A program made the position numbers and the translations under genes. Under the pieces are notes generated by a model. It was given only the letters and a program-made list of their open reading frames with translations. It did not search any database and was not told the origin of the DNA. Positions 1 through 9,372 of a DNA stretch of 11,495 bases are shown piece by piece. How positions within the stretch are numbered: the first letter of the stretch is position 1; every line of letters begins with the position of its first letter. Source of the DNA: an uncultured Clostridia bacterium (GTDB lineage: Bacteria; Bacillota; Clostridia; Oscillospirales; Oscillospiraceae); the NCBI GenBank assembly GCA_947169005.1, contig CAMVOG010000055.1, positions 1 through 11,495 of the forward strand. The letters are read 5' to 3'.

Positions 1-2461
<2,461 letters not shown>

Positions 2462-2501
2462 TTGAATCGGACCTTTCTGCGGGTGAAATAGCGCGGGGGG
2501 A

Positions 2502-2590
2502 AAATAAATAATAAAAAATAAGAAATAAGAAATAAAAAACGGGGTGGAAGATAAAAGATAAGAGATAAGGGATAAGAGATAAAAGATATG
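2502..2590 (+). repeat. Intergenic heptamer repeat array A (AAATAAR units, then AGATAAR units)
   Basis: The mutS upstream gap holds two blocks of 7-bp units. At 2502-2536 there are five units: AAATAAA, TAATAAA, AAATAAG, AAATAAG, AAATAAA. After 12 bp (2537-2548), positions 2549-2583 hold AGATAAA, AGATAAG, AGATAAG, GGATAAG, AGATAAA, and the array ends in AGATATG (2584-2590). All full units fit NNNTRAR. The mRNA strand here is the minus strand, so the array is a pyrimidine-rich tract in the GNAT-mutS intergenic transcript. It belongs to the same family as the arrays at 3953-3987, 7305-7339, 9373-9439 and 11413-11453. Its function is unknown. Confidence 0.85.
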
Positions 2591-2593
2591 GTT

Positions 2594-2628
2594 TGTCATC
2601 CTGAGCGTAAAGCAAAGGTGCTCCGCTT
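2594..2628 (+). repeat. Possible fragment of a dispersed repeat beginning TGTCATCCTGAGCG
   Basis: Immediately after array A the sequence reads TGTCATCCTGAGCG (2594-2607). From general knowledge, this resembles the start of a short dispersed repeat (TGTCATYCTGAGCG...) found between genes in many bacteria. The following bases, up to the GNAT stop codon, contain only a weak imperfect stem (TAAAGC pairing with GCTTTTA). It sits where the 185-bp element sits at the other arrays, directly downstream of the GATAT end. Only one copy is visible here, so the repeat assignment rests on recall. Confidence 0.4.
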
Positions 2629-3228
2629 TTATGGCTCCGTGGCTCGCGTTGAGATCATAGCCTCGTATTCCGGGTGCTCGGCCAGGGCCTTCTTTACGGC
2701 GAGCTCATAGCCCACGGCCATGCAGTGATCGTAGAGATCGTCGAAGTATTCACGGGTCCTGACCCCGCCCAGGGCCTCCATGATCTTCCAGGAGGCGGGA
2801 TTATCCAGATTCGCATCCAGCAGGGCCGTTTCAATGCCGTGCCGGGCGCAGACGCGCAGAGCCAGATAGAGCTGGAGCTTGCCGAGGCCCCTGCCCCGCT
2901 CCGTGGGGCGGATGCCGTAGCCGATATGCCCGCCGTTCTGCCGCAGGGCCTCGTTCAGCGCCAGGCGGATATTGCACATGCCGACGATGCGGCCGTCGCT
3001 TTCCCTCACGAAAAAGAAGGTCCTGGCGGGCACGCGCTCCTCATCGGGCACGCGGGTATAATCGGCCTTGAGCTTGCTGAGCCAGCCCTCGTAATCCTCC
3101 GTATATCCGTCCAGCCCGCCGGTGCCGTTGATCTCCGAGCCGTATGCGCGGAATTCCTCGATAAAGGCGAGGGCGTCAGCCTTGCGCTCCGGCCCGGGGA
3201 TTTCAAAATAGTACGTTTCCGGCGTCAT
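2629..3228 (-). CDS. GNAT-family N-acetyltransferase
   Basis: This 199-aa protein is a GNAT acetyltransferase, which transfers an acetyl group from acetyl-CoA to an amine; the substrate cannot be read from the sequence. Motif A is HIGYGIRPTERGRGLG (residues 101-116), with the RGRGLG pyrophosphate-binding loop. It is preceded by a beta strand, FFFVRESDGRIVGMCNIRL (71-89). Motif B follows as ANLDNPASWKIMEALGG (139-155), where Asn and Ser are typical. The HIGYGIRP signature recalls the COG3981-type predicted acetyltransferases. The ATG is supported by AAAAGGAG (3236-3243) 7 nt upstream; the stop is TAA. The gene starts 47 bp after the membrane-protein gene and is probably co-transcribed with it. 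Confidence 0.9.
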   Translation of the reverse strand: MTPETYYFEIPGPERKADALAFIEEFRAYGSEINGTGGLDGYTEDYEGWLSKLKADYTRVPDEERVPARTFFFVRESDGRIVGMCNIRLALNEALRQNGGHIGYGIRPTERGRGLGKLQLYLALRVCARHGIETALLDANLDNPASWKIMEALGGVRTREYFDDLYDHCMAVGYELAVKKALAEHPEYEAMISTRATEP

Positions 3229-3275
3229 GGCTGTTCTCCTTTTGATGTGCTGTGTTGATTATGATGCGGTGCGTC

Positions 3276-3932
3276 TTATAGCCTGAACTCACTGCCGCTG
3301 AGCTTCAAAAGCAGCAGGGCCAGGACGACGGCAGCGGGGATGAGGGCGGCGACGAGCTTCTGGGCGCGCTTGGGGAGGAAGGCGGCGATGTAGAGGACGA
3401 TCTGCGCAAGGCAGAAGAGGGCCGCCAGGAGATACTGAGGGAAGCCCGTGAGGCAGGCCGAGGCGCAGTCGAAAAGCGTATAGCCCAAAAAGGCGAGGAC
3501 GGGCGAGAGGATAAGCACGCTCAGCCAGTTCCTTTTCGTGATGAACCAGCCCACGAAGGCCCCGGGGAGGGTCAGCACCGTCCAGATCAGCCAGGTCTTG
3601 TAAAAGCTGAAAATGCCCCAGCCCAGCCAGGAAAAGGGAACCTGAAACAGATAGATCAGCGGCTGGCTGACGAGGAAAAACACAAAGGTTTTCAGCGCGG
3701 CCTCCAGGGGCTTCCGGCAGTTGGCCATGATGAGGACGGCGAAGAGGACCCATGCCTCCAGATACACGCCCATCCGCTCGAAGGAGCTGTTTTTGAAAAC
3801 GGGCACGATCAGAAAGACCGCCGTCAGCACCGCCGCGCCCACGGCGAAGAGGATCACCCTCGGCCAGCTCATATTCAGCCCGCCGAAGAGCTTATTCAAA
3901 AACCGCCCGGAGGCGTTGTTCTTGTCGTTCAT
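3276..3932 (-). CDS. Small polytopic membrane protein of unknown function
   Basis: I do not recognise a characterised family. From the chosen start the product is 218 aa with a short charged N-terminus (MNDKNNASGRFLNKLFGG). Six or seven hydrophobic stretches lie at about residues 26-45, 56-71, 78-97, 113-131, 137-154, 164-185 and 193-209, with basic loops such as ITKRNW and LPKRAQK. This indicates an integral inner-membrane protein. A longer reading would begin at TTG (3948-3950), but GGGAG (3944-3948) overlaps that TTG and stands 11 nt before the ATG at 3932, so the ATG is preferred. The gene starts 49 bp after miaB, with heptamer array B in between. Nothing in the sequence identifies a transported substrate or catalytic residue. 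Confidence 0.8.
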   Translation of the reverse strand: MNDKNNASGRFLNKLFGGLNMSWPRVILFAVGAAVLTAVFLIVPVFKNSSFERMGVYLEAWVLFAVLIMANCRKPLEAALKTFVFFLVSQPLIYLFQVPFSWLGWGIFSFYKTWLIWTVLTLPGAFVGWFITKRNWLSVLILSPVLAFLGYTLFDCASACLTGFPQYLLAALFCLAQIVLYIAAFLPKRAQKLVAALIPAAVVLALLLLKLSGSEFRL

Positions 3933-3943
3933 GTGCAAATATA

Positions 3944-3948
3944 CTCCC
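3944..3948 (-). promoter_or_regulatory. Ribosome binding site deciding the membrane-protein start
   Basis: GGGAG on the minus strand lies 11 nt before the ATG at 3932. It overlaps the upstream in-frame TTG, which argues against initiation at that TTG. Confidence 0.6.
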
Positions 3949-3952
3949 AAGA

Positions 3953-3987
3953 AATATCTTTTATTTCTTATTATTTATCTTTTATCT
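3953..3987 (-). repeat. Intergenic heptamer repeat array B, inverted, overlapping the miaB stop codon
   Basis: Read on the minus strand: AGATAAA (3981-3987), AGATAAA (3974-3980), TAATAAG (3967-3973), AAATAAA (3960-3966), then terminal AGATATT (3953-3959). A partial AGATA precedes it at 3988-3992. The units and the GATAT end are the same as in arrays A, C, D and E, but the orientation is opposite. The miaB stop TAA (3982-3984) is inside the first full unit, so the last two miaB codons and the stop are repeat sequence. The array lies in the miaB-membrane-protein gap. Confidence 0.8.
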
Positions 3988-5391
3988 TATCTCCCCCGTG
4001 AGGCTCCAGGTCGTGCTGCCCGTGATCGTCACGTCCGCGAAGCGGCCCACCAGCTCCGGCCCGCCTGCCAGCTGCACCAGGCGGTTGCAGGGGGTGCGGG
4101 CGGTGAGCCTGCCCTCGGCGTTGACGCCGTCTATCAAAACGCGGTAGTCCTTGCCCACGTGGGCGGCCTGGGTCTCCGCGGAGATGCGGCTCTGGGCGGC
4201 CAGGAGCCGGTCAAACCACTTCTGCTTCTCCTCGCGGGTGAATGGGTCCGGCACCCGGGCGGCGGGGGTCCCCTTCCGGGGGGAATAGATAAAGGTAAAA
4301 AGCATATCGAAGCGCAGCAGCTCCACCAGGGACAGGGTCTCCTCGAACTCCGCCTCCGTCTCGCCGGGGAAGCCCACGATCACGTCGCTGGTGACGGCGA
4401 CGCCGGGGATTTTCTCCCGGAAGCGCTCCGCCAGGGCGATGTACTGCTCCCGGGTGTAGCCCCGGTTCATGGCCTTTAAAACCCGGCTGGAGCCGGACTG
4501 GAAGGGCAGGTGGATATGGCGCTCCACCTTCTCGCAGGCGGCCATGGTGTCGATGAGCCGGGGGGTGGCGTCCTTGGGGTGGCTGGTCATGAAGCGGACG
4601 ACGAACTCGCCGGGGAGCTTGTTGATCTCCTCCAGCAGGTAGGCAAAATCGTGGCCCTCCTCCAGGTCCTTGCCATAGGAGTTCACATTCTGGCCCAGGA
4701 GGGTGATCTCCTTATAGCCCAGGTCCACCAGGCGGCGGGCCTCCTCCAGCACGTCGGCGGCCCGGCGGCTGCGCTCCCGCCCGCGGACGTAGGGCACCAC
4801 GCAGTAGGAACAGAAGTTGTTGCAGCCGTACATGACGGAGAGCCAGGCCTTCACGCTGCCCGTGCGGTAGCTTGGCAGGCCCTCCACCCGCTCCCCGTCG
4901 ATCTGCCGCACGGCGAAGACGCGGCCCTTGTGGGGCGTAAGGGTCTGCTCCAGCAGCTCGGGGAAGCGGTAAAGCTCATGGGTGCCGAAAACCAGGTCCA
5001 CGATGGGATAGGAGCGCTTCACCTTCTCGGCCATATGCTCCTGGGTGACCATGCAGCCGCAGAGAGCGATGAGCTGGCCGGGCTTGGCCCGCTTGGTATG
5101 GGTCAGGGCCCCCACGTTGCCCAGCACCCGCATTTCCGCGTGCTCCCGCACGGCGCAGGTATTGATAACGATCAGGTCCGCGTCGGTCTCGCTGTCCGTA
5201 AAAACGTAGCCCATCTCATGGAGCATGCCCCGCAGCTTCTCGCTGTCGGCCTCGTTCTGCTGGCAGCCGTAGGTATCCACCATGGCCAGGGGCGGCTCGG
5301 CCAGGGCGGCGTTGGCCGCCGCCACGCGGGCCATGATCTCCTTCTGCCGGGCCAGTTCCCCGGCGCTGATCTCTTTAAGCGGATAGGACAA
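3982..5391 (-). CDS. miaB: tRNA-2-methylthio-N6-dimethylallyladenosine synthase MiaB
   Basis: MiaB is a radical-SAM methylthiotransferase that converts i6A37 to ms2i6A37 in tRNAs reading UNN codons, which helps reading-frame maintenance. The 469-aa protein shows the complete architecture. The N-terminal UPF0004 domain has cysteines C43 (DTYGCQQNEAD), C79 (INTCAVREHAE) and C113 (CGCMVTQ) for the auxiliary Fe-S cluster. The radical-SAM CxxxCxxC is C190/C194/C197 in YGCNNFCSYCVVPYVRGRE. The C-terminal TRAM domain ends ITGSTTWSLTGEIR. QQNEADSEK and VVPYVRGRERSR favour MiaB over its paralogues MtaB and RimO. The start is TTG, supported by AAAGGAG (5401-5407) 9 nt upstream. It follows the SLH-protein gene by 30 bp and is almost certainly co-transcribed with it. 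Confidence 0.96.
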   Translation of the reverse strand: MSYPLKEISAGELARQKEIMARVAAANAALAEPPLAMVDTYGCQQNEADSEKLRGMLHEMGYVFTDSETDADLIVINTCAVREHAEMRVLGNVGALTHTKRAKPGQLIALCGCMVTQEHMAEKVKRSYPIVDLVFGTHELYRFPELLEQTLTPHKGRVFAVRQIDGERVEGLPSYRTGSVKAWLSVMYGCNNFCSYCVVPYVRGRERSRRAADVLEEARRLVDLGYKEITLLGQNVNSYGKDLEEGHDFAYLLEEINKLPGEFVVRFMTSHPKDATPRLIDTMAACEKVERHIHLPFQSGSSRVLKAMNRGYTREQYIALAERFREKIPGVAVTSDVIVGFPGETEAEFEETLSLVELLRFDMLFTFIYSPRKGTPAARVPDPFTREEKQKWFDRLLAAQSRISAETQAAHVGKDYRVLIDGVNAEGRLTARTPCNRLVQLAGGPELVGRFADVTITGSTTWSLTGEIR

Positions 5392-5400
5392 AAGGCAGCT

Positions 5401-5407
5401 CTCCTTT
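5401..5407 (-). promoter_or_regulatory. Ribosome binding site supporting the miaB TTG start
   Basis: AAAGGAG on the minus strand is 9 nt before TTG (5389-5391). No ATG lies at a suitable distance, so the rare TTG start is preferred. Confidence 0.75.
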
Positions 5408-5421
5408 AACTGTTGAATGGC

Positions 5422-7158
5422 TCACGCGCCGAGGCTCTCGGCGCTGAAGCGCGCGCCCTCCCGGCCAAGCTGGGCCGCGCCGATATGCTTCTGCACCTCG
5501 TCGGCCAGGTCGATGTAGACGAGCTTCGCCTCGCCGTAAGACTTGCCCGCCAGGTCGCGGTAATGGTAAATGGGGTCCGAAAGGCTCCAGCCCTGGGTGA
5601 CGTTGTGGAGATAATAGGCGTAGAAGCTGCTGCCCGAGAGGGTGTAGCTGATGGCCGTTGCCACCACCAGGTCCCCGTTCAGATCGTAATAGGGGGCGTA
5701 GCAGGCGCTCTGCGCGGCGGCCCCGGCGCGGCGGCTGCGCAGCTCCGCCAGGTCCTCCTTCAAAAGGGCCGTGTAGTCCCGACCCAGGGCCAGGGAGGCG
5801 GCGTACTCGGGGTCGTTCAGCTTCGCCCGCTCGGCCTTCACGGCGGCGATGATGCCCGTAAGGGAGGTGTCGCTGTGGGTATAGTCGTAGGCCAGGAAGA
5901 GGGCCGCGCCGAAGCCGCCGGGCCAGCCGCTCTCCCCGGCGCGCTGGGTCAGCTCCCCCTGCCAGAGCCCGTAGGACTCCGTGGGGGTGGTGGGATAGAG
6001 CCCCGTCCCCTCCGGGCGGAAGCTGCCCCGCTCATAATACTGATAGCCCGTGGAGTCGCTGAGGGCCAGCTCGTAGACGCTCCCGTCCAGCATGACCTCG
6101 TTGCGCACCTCGTAGGTGCTGCCGTCGGGCCTGGTGTATCGGCCCGTGTGGGACCACCAGCCCCGGAGCCGGGGTAGCAGCGCCTCCGCCGTGATGCCCT
6201 CGTAGGCGGCCAGGGCGGGGGCGATGGGGTCCTCCTCCGTGCGGACGAAGCGGACGGGAGCCCCGCTCCCCTCCCCGATCAGCAGCACGTCCCGCGCGGG
6301 CATGGAGACGGAAAGGGCCTCGCTCTGCCCCTCGGTCCGCTCCCGCCACAGCAGCTCGCCTGGGTATTCCAGCCGCTCAAAGCGCAGGCTGAGGGCCCCG
6401 TCCGTGAGGGCGTAGCTGCCCCGGCGCAGGCTCGTCAGGCTCCGGCCGCCGCTCTGGGCCGTGACGGCGAGGGAGGTGAAGCGGTCCCCGGTAAAGGACC
6501 AGGCCCGGCTCCCGTCTTCTGAGATCCAGCGGCCCTCCAGGACCGCCGTACTCAGCAGGGGCGGCTCCACGGGGGCGCCCGCCAGGCTCTCGGAAAGCGT
6601 CACCTCCCGGCCCTTGAGCTTCAGCCCCAGGGCCTTGAGGGTCATGATCGCGGCGGCGCCCCGGTCAAAGGGCCCCGCCGGGGGCGTGAGCCCCAGGCCC
6701 GCGGCAAAGCTGAGGGTGTCCGCCCAGTGGAAGTCCACGGCGCTGGCGTAGCCCAGGGCCCGCAGCAGGAAGGCGGCGTACTGGGCGGCGTCCACGGCGT
6801 TCCCGCCGCCGAAGCGCCCCTCCCCCACGCCGTTGGTGAGGCCGTTGGCGTAGGCATAGCCCACATGGGCCGTGGCCCATTCGGGCACGTCCGTAAAGGG
6901 CAGGCTCCAGCTCCCGGCCAGGGCCTCCCCCTCCTTGCCCAGCAGCCGCACCAGCATGGTGACAGCCTCGGAGCGGTTCATGGCCCGGTCCAGCTCAAAG
7001 ACGGGCGCGCCCGCCGCGTCCTCCCCCGTGCCCCGGAAAAGGCCCCGGGCATAAAGGGCCTCCGCCGCCTGCTCCGCCTCCTCCGAGGCGGCCAGGGCGG
7101 TGGGCAGCAGGCCGAACAGCAGCAAAAGGGCCAAAAGGCCCGCAAGCAGTTTTCTCAT
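5422..7158 (-). CDS. Secreted SLH-domain protein of unknown function
   Basis: This is a 578-aa exported protein. Its N-terminus, MRKLLAGLLALLLLF then GLLPTALA-ASEE, is a typical Sec signal peptide with predicted cleavage near residue 23. Residues about 26-180 hold S-layer-homology-like repeats. The first ends in ELDRAMNRSEAVTMLVRLLG. The second is clear: PFTDVPEWATAHVGYAYANG, then a GVGEGRFGGGN turn and AAQYAAFLLRALGY. A third, degenerate one ends in DRGAAAIMTLKALGL. SLH domains usually anchor proteins to cell-wall polymer. The remaining ~390 residues are beta-rich and aromatic (GRWISEDGSRAWSF; RGWWSHTGRYTRPDGSTYE) and match no family I recognise; catalytic motifs are not apparent. The ATG at 7158 is chosen because GGAGG (7167-7171) is 8 nt upstream; an ATG 15 nt further out overlaps that GGAGG. 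The promoter at 7221-7249 lies upstream, and miaB follows after 30 bp. Confidence 0.85.
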   Translation of the reverse strand: MRKLLAGLLALLLLFGLLPTALAASEEAEQAAEALYARGLFRGTGEDAAGAPVFELDRAMNRSEAVTMLVRLLGKEGEALAGSWSLPFTDVPEWATAHVGYAYANGLTNGVGEGRFGGGNAVDAAQYAAFLLRALGYASAVDFHWADTLSFAAGLGLTPPAGPFDRGAAAIMTLKALGLKLKGREVTLSESLAGAPVEPPLLSTAVLEGRWISEDGSRAWSFTGDRFTSLAVTAQSGGRSLTSLRRGSYALTDGALSLRFERLEYPGELLWRERTEGQSEALSVSMPARDVLLIGEGSGAPVRFVRTEEDPIAPALAAYEGITAEALLPRLRGWWSHTGRYTRPDGSTYEVRNEVMLDGSVYELALSDSTGYQYYERGSFRPEGTGLYPTTPTESYGLWQGELTQRAGESGWPGGFGAALFLAYDYTHSDTSLTGIIAAVKAERAKLNDPEYAASLALGRDYTALLKEDLAELRSRRAGAAAQSACYAPYYDLNGDLVVATAISYTLSGSSFYAYYLHNVTQGWSLSDPIYHYRDLAGKSYGEAKLVYIDLADEVQKHIGAAQLGREGARFSAESLGA

Positions 7159-7166
7159 GGTCGCAT

Positions 7167-7171
7167 CCTCC
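7167..7171 (-). promoter_or_regulatory. Ribosome binding site deciding the SLH-protein start
   Basis: GGAGG on the minus strand lies 8 nt before the ATG at 7158 and overlaps the upstream in-frame ATG (7171-7173). The signal peptide then starts directly with MRK, as expected for exported proteins. Confidence 0.75.
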
Positions 7172-7220
7172 ATAGATGAAGGGATTTTCTGTGCTGAGGG
7201 TCTATAAGATACCAGTTTTT

Positions 7221-7249
7221 ATTGTAGCACAAGCCAGGCGGAAAAACAA
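7221..7249 (-). promoter_or_regulatory. Sigma-70-type promoter of the SLH protein-miaB-mutS gene group
   Basis: On the minus strand, -35 TTGTTT (7244-7249) and -10 TACAAT (7221-7226) are separated by exactly 17 bp. Transcription would begin near 7214, leaving a leader of about 55 nt before the SLH-protein ATG. The -35 box overlaps the T-tract of the upstream gene's terminator. No comparable promoter was seen in the short gaps to the left, which supports a single transcript. Confidence 0.7.
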
Positions 7250-7283
7250 GCACAGGCGAGGGCCAAAAAACCACTCGCCTGTG
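7244..7283 (-). terminator. Rho-independent terminator of the OYE-type reductase gene
   Basis: A perfect 10-bp stem is formed by CACAGGCGAG (7251-7260) and CTCGCCTGTG (7274-7283) around a 13-nt loop. In minus-strand sense it is followed by CTTGTTTTT (7242-7250). It lies about 60 nt after the reductase stop codon and insulates it from the SLH-protein promoter. Confidence 0.8.
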
Positions 7284-7304
7284 AGAAAAAGCAAAAAGTA
7301 AAGA

Positions 7305-7339
7305 AGATAAAAGATAAGGGATAAAGGATAAAGGATATA
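7305..7339 (+). repeat. Intergenic heptamer repeat array C
   Basis: Four full units, AGATAAA, AGATAAG, GGATAAA, GGATAAA, are followed by the terminal GGATATA (7333-7339). A lone related unit, AAGTAAA, occurs at 7296-7302. The terminal unit forms a perfect 7-bp stem with TATATCC (7343-7349) across the reductase stop codon (7342-7344). The array is therefore the immediate 3' untranslated sequence of the reductase mRNA, just before its terminator. Confidence 0.85.
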
Positions 7340-7341
7340 TT

Positions 7342-9333
7342 TTATATCCCCCGGCACAGCTCAAAGGCCTGGAAGACGGCGTCGCGGATGTCGCCGGAGG
7401 CGGCGGCGTCCCCCACGATGTAGAAGCCGCTCTCGGGGCAGGCGTGGGCGAAGCGCAGGGCGTCCTCCGCCCGCGGGCGCAGGCCCACGGCCATCAGCAC
7501 CGTGTCGGCGGGGATGGTCCTTTGCTCCCCGGCGGCGTTCTCGGCCAGCACCTCCCGGTCCCCGATCTCCAGGAGCCGCCAGCCCAGGAGCCGGGTGATC
7601 CCCTGCTCGGCGCTCATGCGCTCCAGGTCCCCGAAGGAGCCGTTCTTCATCAGGTCCACCTTCTCGGCCATTTCCAGCACCGTGACGCGCTTGCCCTCCA
7701 TGGCCAGGGTGAGGGAAGCCTCGGTGCCCACGTGGCCGCCGCCCACCACCACGACCTCCCCGCCGCAGGGGACCCGGCCCAGCTCCGCGTCCGGGGCCCA
7801 ATGGACGTGGGGCTTCTCCGCCCCGGGCACCGGGAGGATCACGGGCTCCGCCCCCACGCAGGCCAGGATCACGTCATAGCCCTCCGCGGCCAGCAGCTCC
7901 GGCGTGGCCTCAGTGTTCAGCAGGACCCGGGCCCCGCAGTGGGCGGCGAAGGCCTGGAGGTATTTCAGATAATCCCGCAGGTCCGTCTTGAAGGGCGCGC
8001 CCACGGCGTCCAGCACCCGGCCGCCGATCTCGCCCCGCTTCTCATAGAGCGTGACCTCGTGGCCCCGTTGCAGCAGGTCCTTCACGGCCTCGATGCCCGC
8101 CGGGCCGCCGCCGACGACGGCGACCTTTTTCCTCACGGGGGCCCTGGGCAGCACCCCCTCGGGGTACTCGGCGTAGCGGCCCCACATGGGGTTGACGGAG
8201 CAGAGCTTCGCCGTGTGGGGGCTCGCCAGGCGGAAGCACTGGCAGCGCAGGCAGGGCATATGCTCCCACTCCCGGCCCTCGGCGTACTTCTTCGGCATGT
8301 CGAAATCCGCGTGGAGGGGGCGGTTCATGGCCACCATGTCCGCCGCGCCGGAGGCGATGATCTCCTCGGCCATGGCGGGGTCCTTGATGGCCCCCACCAC
8401 GGAGACGAAGAGCTCCGGGTAGGCCCGCTTGATGGCGGCGGCGAAGGGCACGTTCAGCTTCTGGGGCATGGTGTAGTTGCTCATGAGCCAGCGCATGTAG
8501 ACGGGCTCGCCCCAAAGATCGTGGAGCCCCGCCGAGACGTGGAGAATGTCGATCTTATCCTTGATACAGCCGATGAAGCGGATGGTCTCGTCCAGGTGCA
8601 TCTGCTCCGGGGCGATCTCGTCGGCGGAGAGGCGGTACTCGATCACGAAGTCCTCCCCCACCGCGGCGCGCACCGCGTCCAGCACCTCGCAGGCGAAGCG
8701 GGCCCGGTTCTCCAGGCTGCCGCCGTACTCGTCCGTGCGCCGGTTGTAGAGAGGCGAAGCGAACTGGGCGATGAGGTTGCCGTGGGCCCCGTGGATCATG
8801 CACATTTTCATCCCCGCCTCCTTGCAGAAGCGGGCGGCCCGGGCGTATTTTTCCATCGTGGCGCGGATGTGCTCCCGGTCCATCTCCCGGGTGGGGATGG
8901 GGGCGCGGCCCAGCAGCTTCGCCCGGTTTTCCTCCGCCTTGGTAACGAAGGACGAGCAGCTCCAGGCACCCAGGCCGCCGATGCGCTCCGGGGCCGTGTC
9001 CTTGCCGTTGTGGGTCAGCTCCAGGGAGCCCTGGGCCCCGTAGACGGCGCACATCTCCGCAAAGCGCTTGAGGGGCAGCACGCAGGCGGGGTCCGAAATC
9101 TGGAGCTGCCCGTCCTCGTCGCTGCTCTCCGTAATATCGATGGTGCAGTTGCCCACGGTGCAGACGGCCGCGCCGCCCCGGGCATACTGGCGGAAGCGGG
9201 CCACGAAATCATCCGTCACGAAGCCCCGCTCGTCCCCGGCGAAAAAGCAGCCGGGAGGGGCCTGCTGCAGGCGGTTTTTGAACACGACCCCCCGGATCAC
9301 GAAGGGGTCGTAGACATGGGGATAGTTGGACAT
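7342..9333 (-). CDS. Old Yellow Enzyme / 2,4-dienoyl-CoA reductase-type NAD(P)H:flavin oxidoreductase
   Basis: This 663-aa protein has the full FadH/BaiCD-type layout. Residues ~1-345 form an OYE-like FMN TIM barrel: HGAHGNLIAQF at 181-191, SPLYNRRTDEYGGSLENRAR at 193-212, and phosphate-site VVGAIKD/MVAMNRPLHAD. A cysteine cluster follows (C361, C364, C366, C378, ending CSVNP). The C-terminal half is a FAD/NAD(P)H module with VAVVGGGPAGIEA (404-416), VVVVGGGHVGTEAS (527-540) and GFYIVGDAAASGD (636-648). Family members reduce activated C=C bonds of enoyl-CoAs, enoates or steroid/bile-acid enones, passing electrons from NAD(P)H through FAD and a 4Fe-4S cluster to FMN. The substrate here is unknown. 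Two oddities: Asn186 replaces the usual catalytic Tyr of HGAHGYL, and the cysteine spacing is CX2CX1CX11C. AAAGGAGG (9343-9350), 9 nt before the ATG, fixes the start. It ends at its own terminator and is probably monocistronic. Confidence 0.93.
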   Translation of the reverse strand: MSNYPHVYDPFVIRGVVFKNRLQQAPPGCFFAGDERGFVTDDFVARFRQYARGGAAVCTVGNCTIDITESSDEDGQLQISDPACVLPLKRFAEMCAVYGAQGSLELTHNGKDTAPERIGGLGAWSCSSFVTKAEENRAKLLGRAPIPTREMDREHIRATMEKYARAARFCKEAGMKMCMIHGAHGNLIAQFASPLYNRRTDEYGGSLENRARFACEVLDAVRAAVGEDFVIEYRLSADEIAPEQMHLDETIRFIGCIKDKIDILHVSAGLHDLWGEPVYMRWLMSNYTMPQKLNVPFAAAIKRAYPELFVSVVGAIKDPAMAEEIIASGAADMVAMNRPLHADFDMPKKYAEGREWEHMPCLRCQCFRLASPHTAKLCSVNPMWGRYAEYPEGVLPRAPVRKKVAVVGGGPAGIEAVKDLLQRGHEVTLYEKRGEIGGRVLDAVGAPFKTDLRDYLKYLQAFAAHCGARVLLNTEATPELLAAEGYDVILACVGAEPVILPVPGAEKPHVHWAPDAELGRVPCGGEVVVVGGGHVGTEASLTLAMEGKRVTVLEMAEKVDLMKNGSFGDLERMSAEQGITRLLGWRLLEIGDREVLAENAAGEQRTIPADTVLMAVGLRPRAEDALRFAHACPESGFYIVGDAAASGDIRDAVFQAFELCRGI

Positions 9334-9372
9334 ATTTGACAGCCTCCTTTTTGGGGGGAAGGGGGGATTGCA

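Noticed and set aside
3933..3950. TTG start six codons upstream for the membrane protein
   Set aside because: The TTG overlaps the only good ribosome binding site, which is correctly placed for the ATG at 3932.
7444..9339. A 631-codon open frame on the plus strand opposite the OYE-type reductase
   Set aside because: It mirrors a clear conserved gene on the other strand, is rich in His/Gly/Leu/Val as expected from antisense GC-rich codons, has no good ribosome binding site and shows no family motif.
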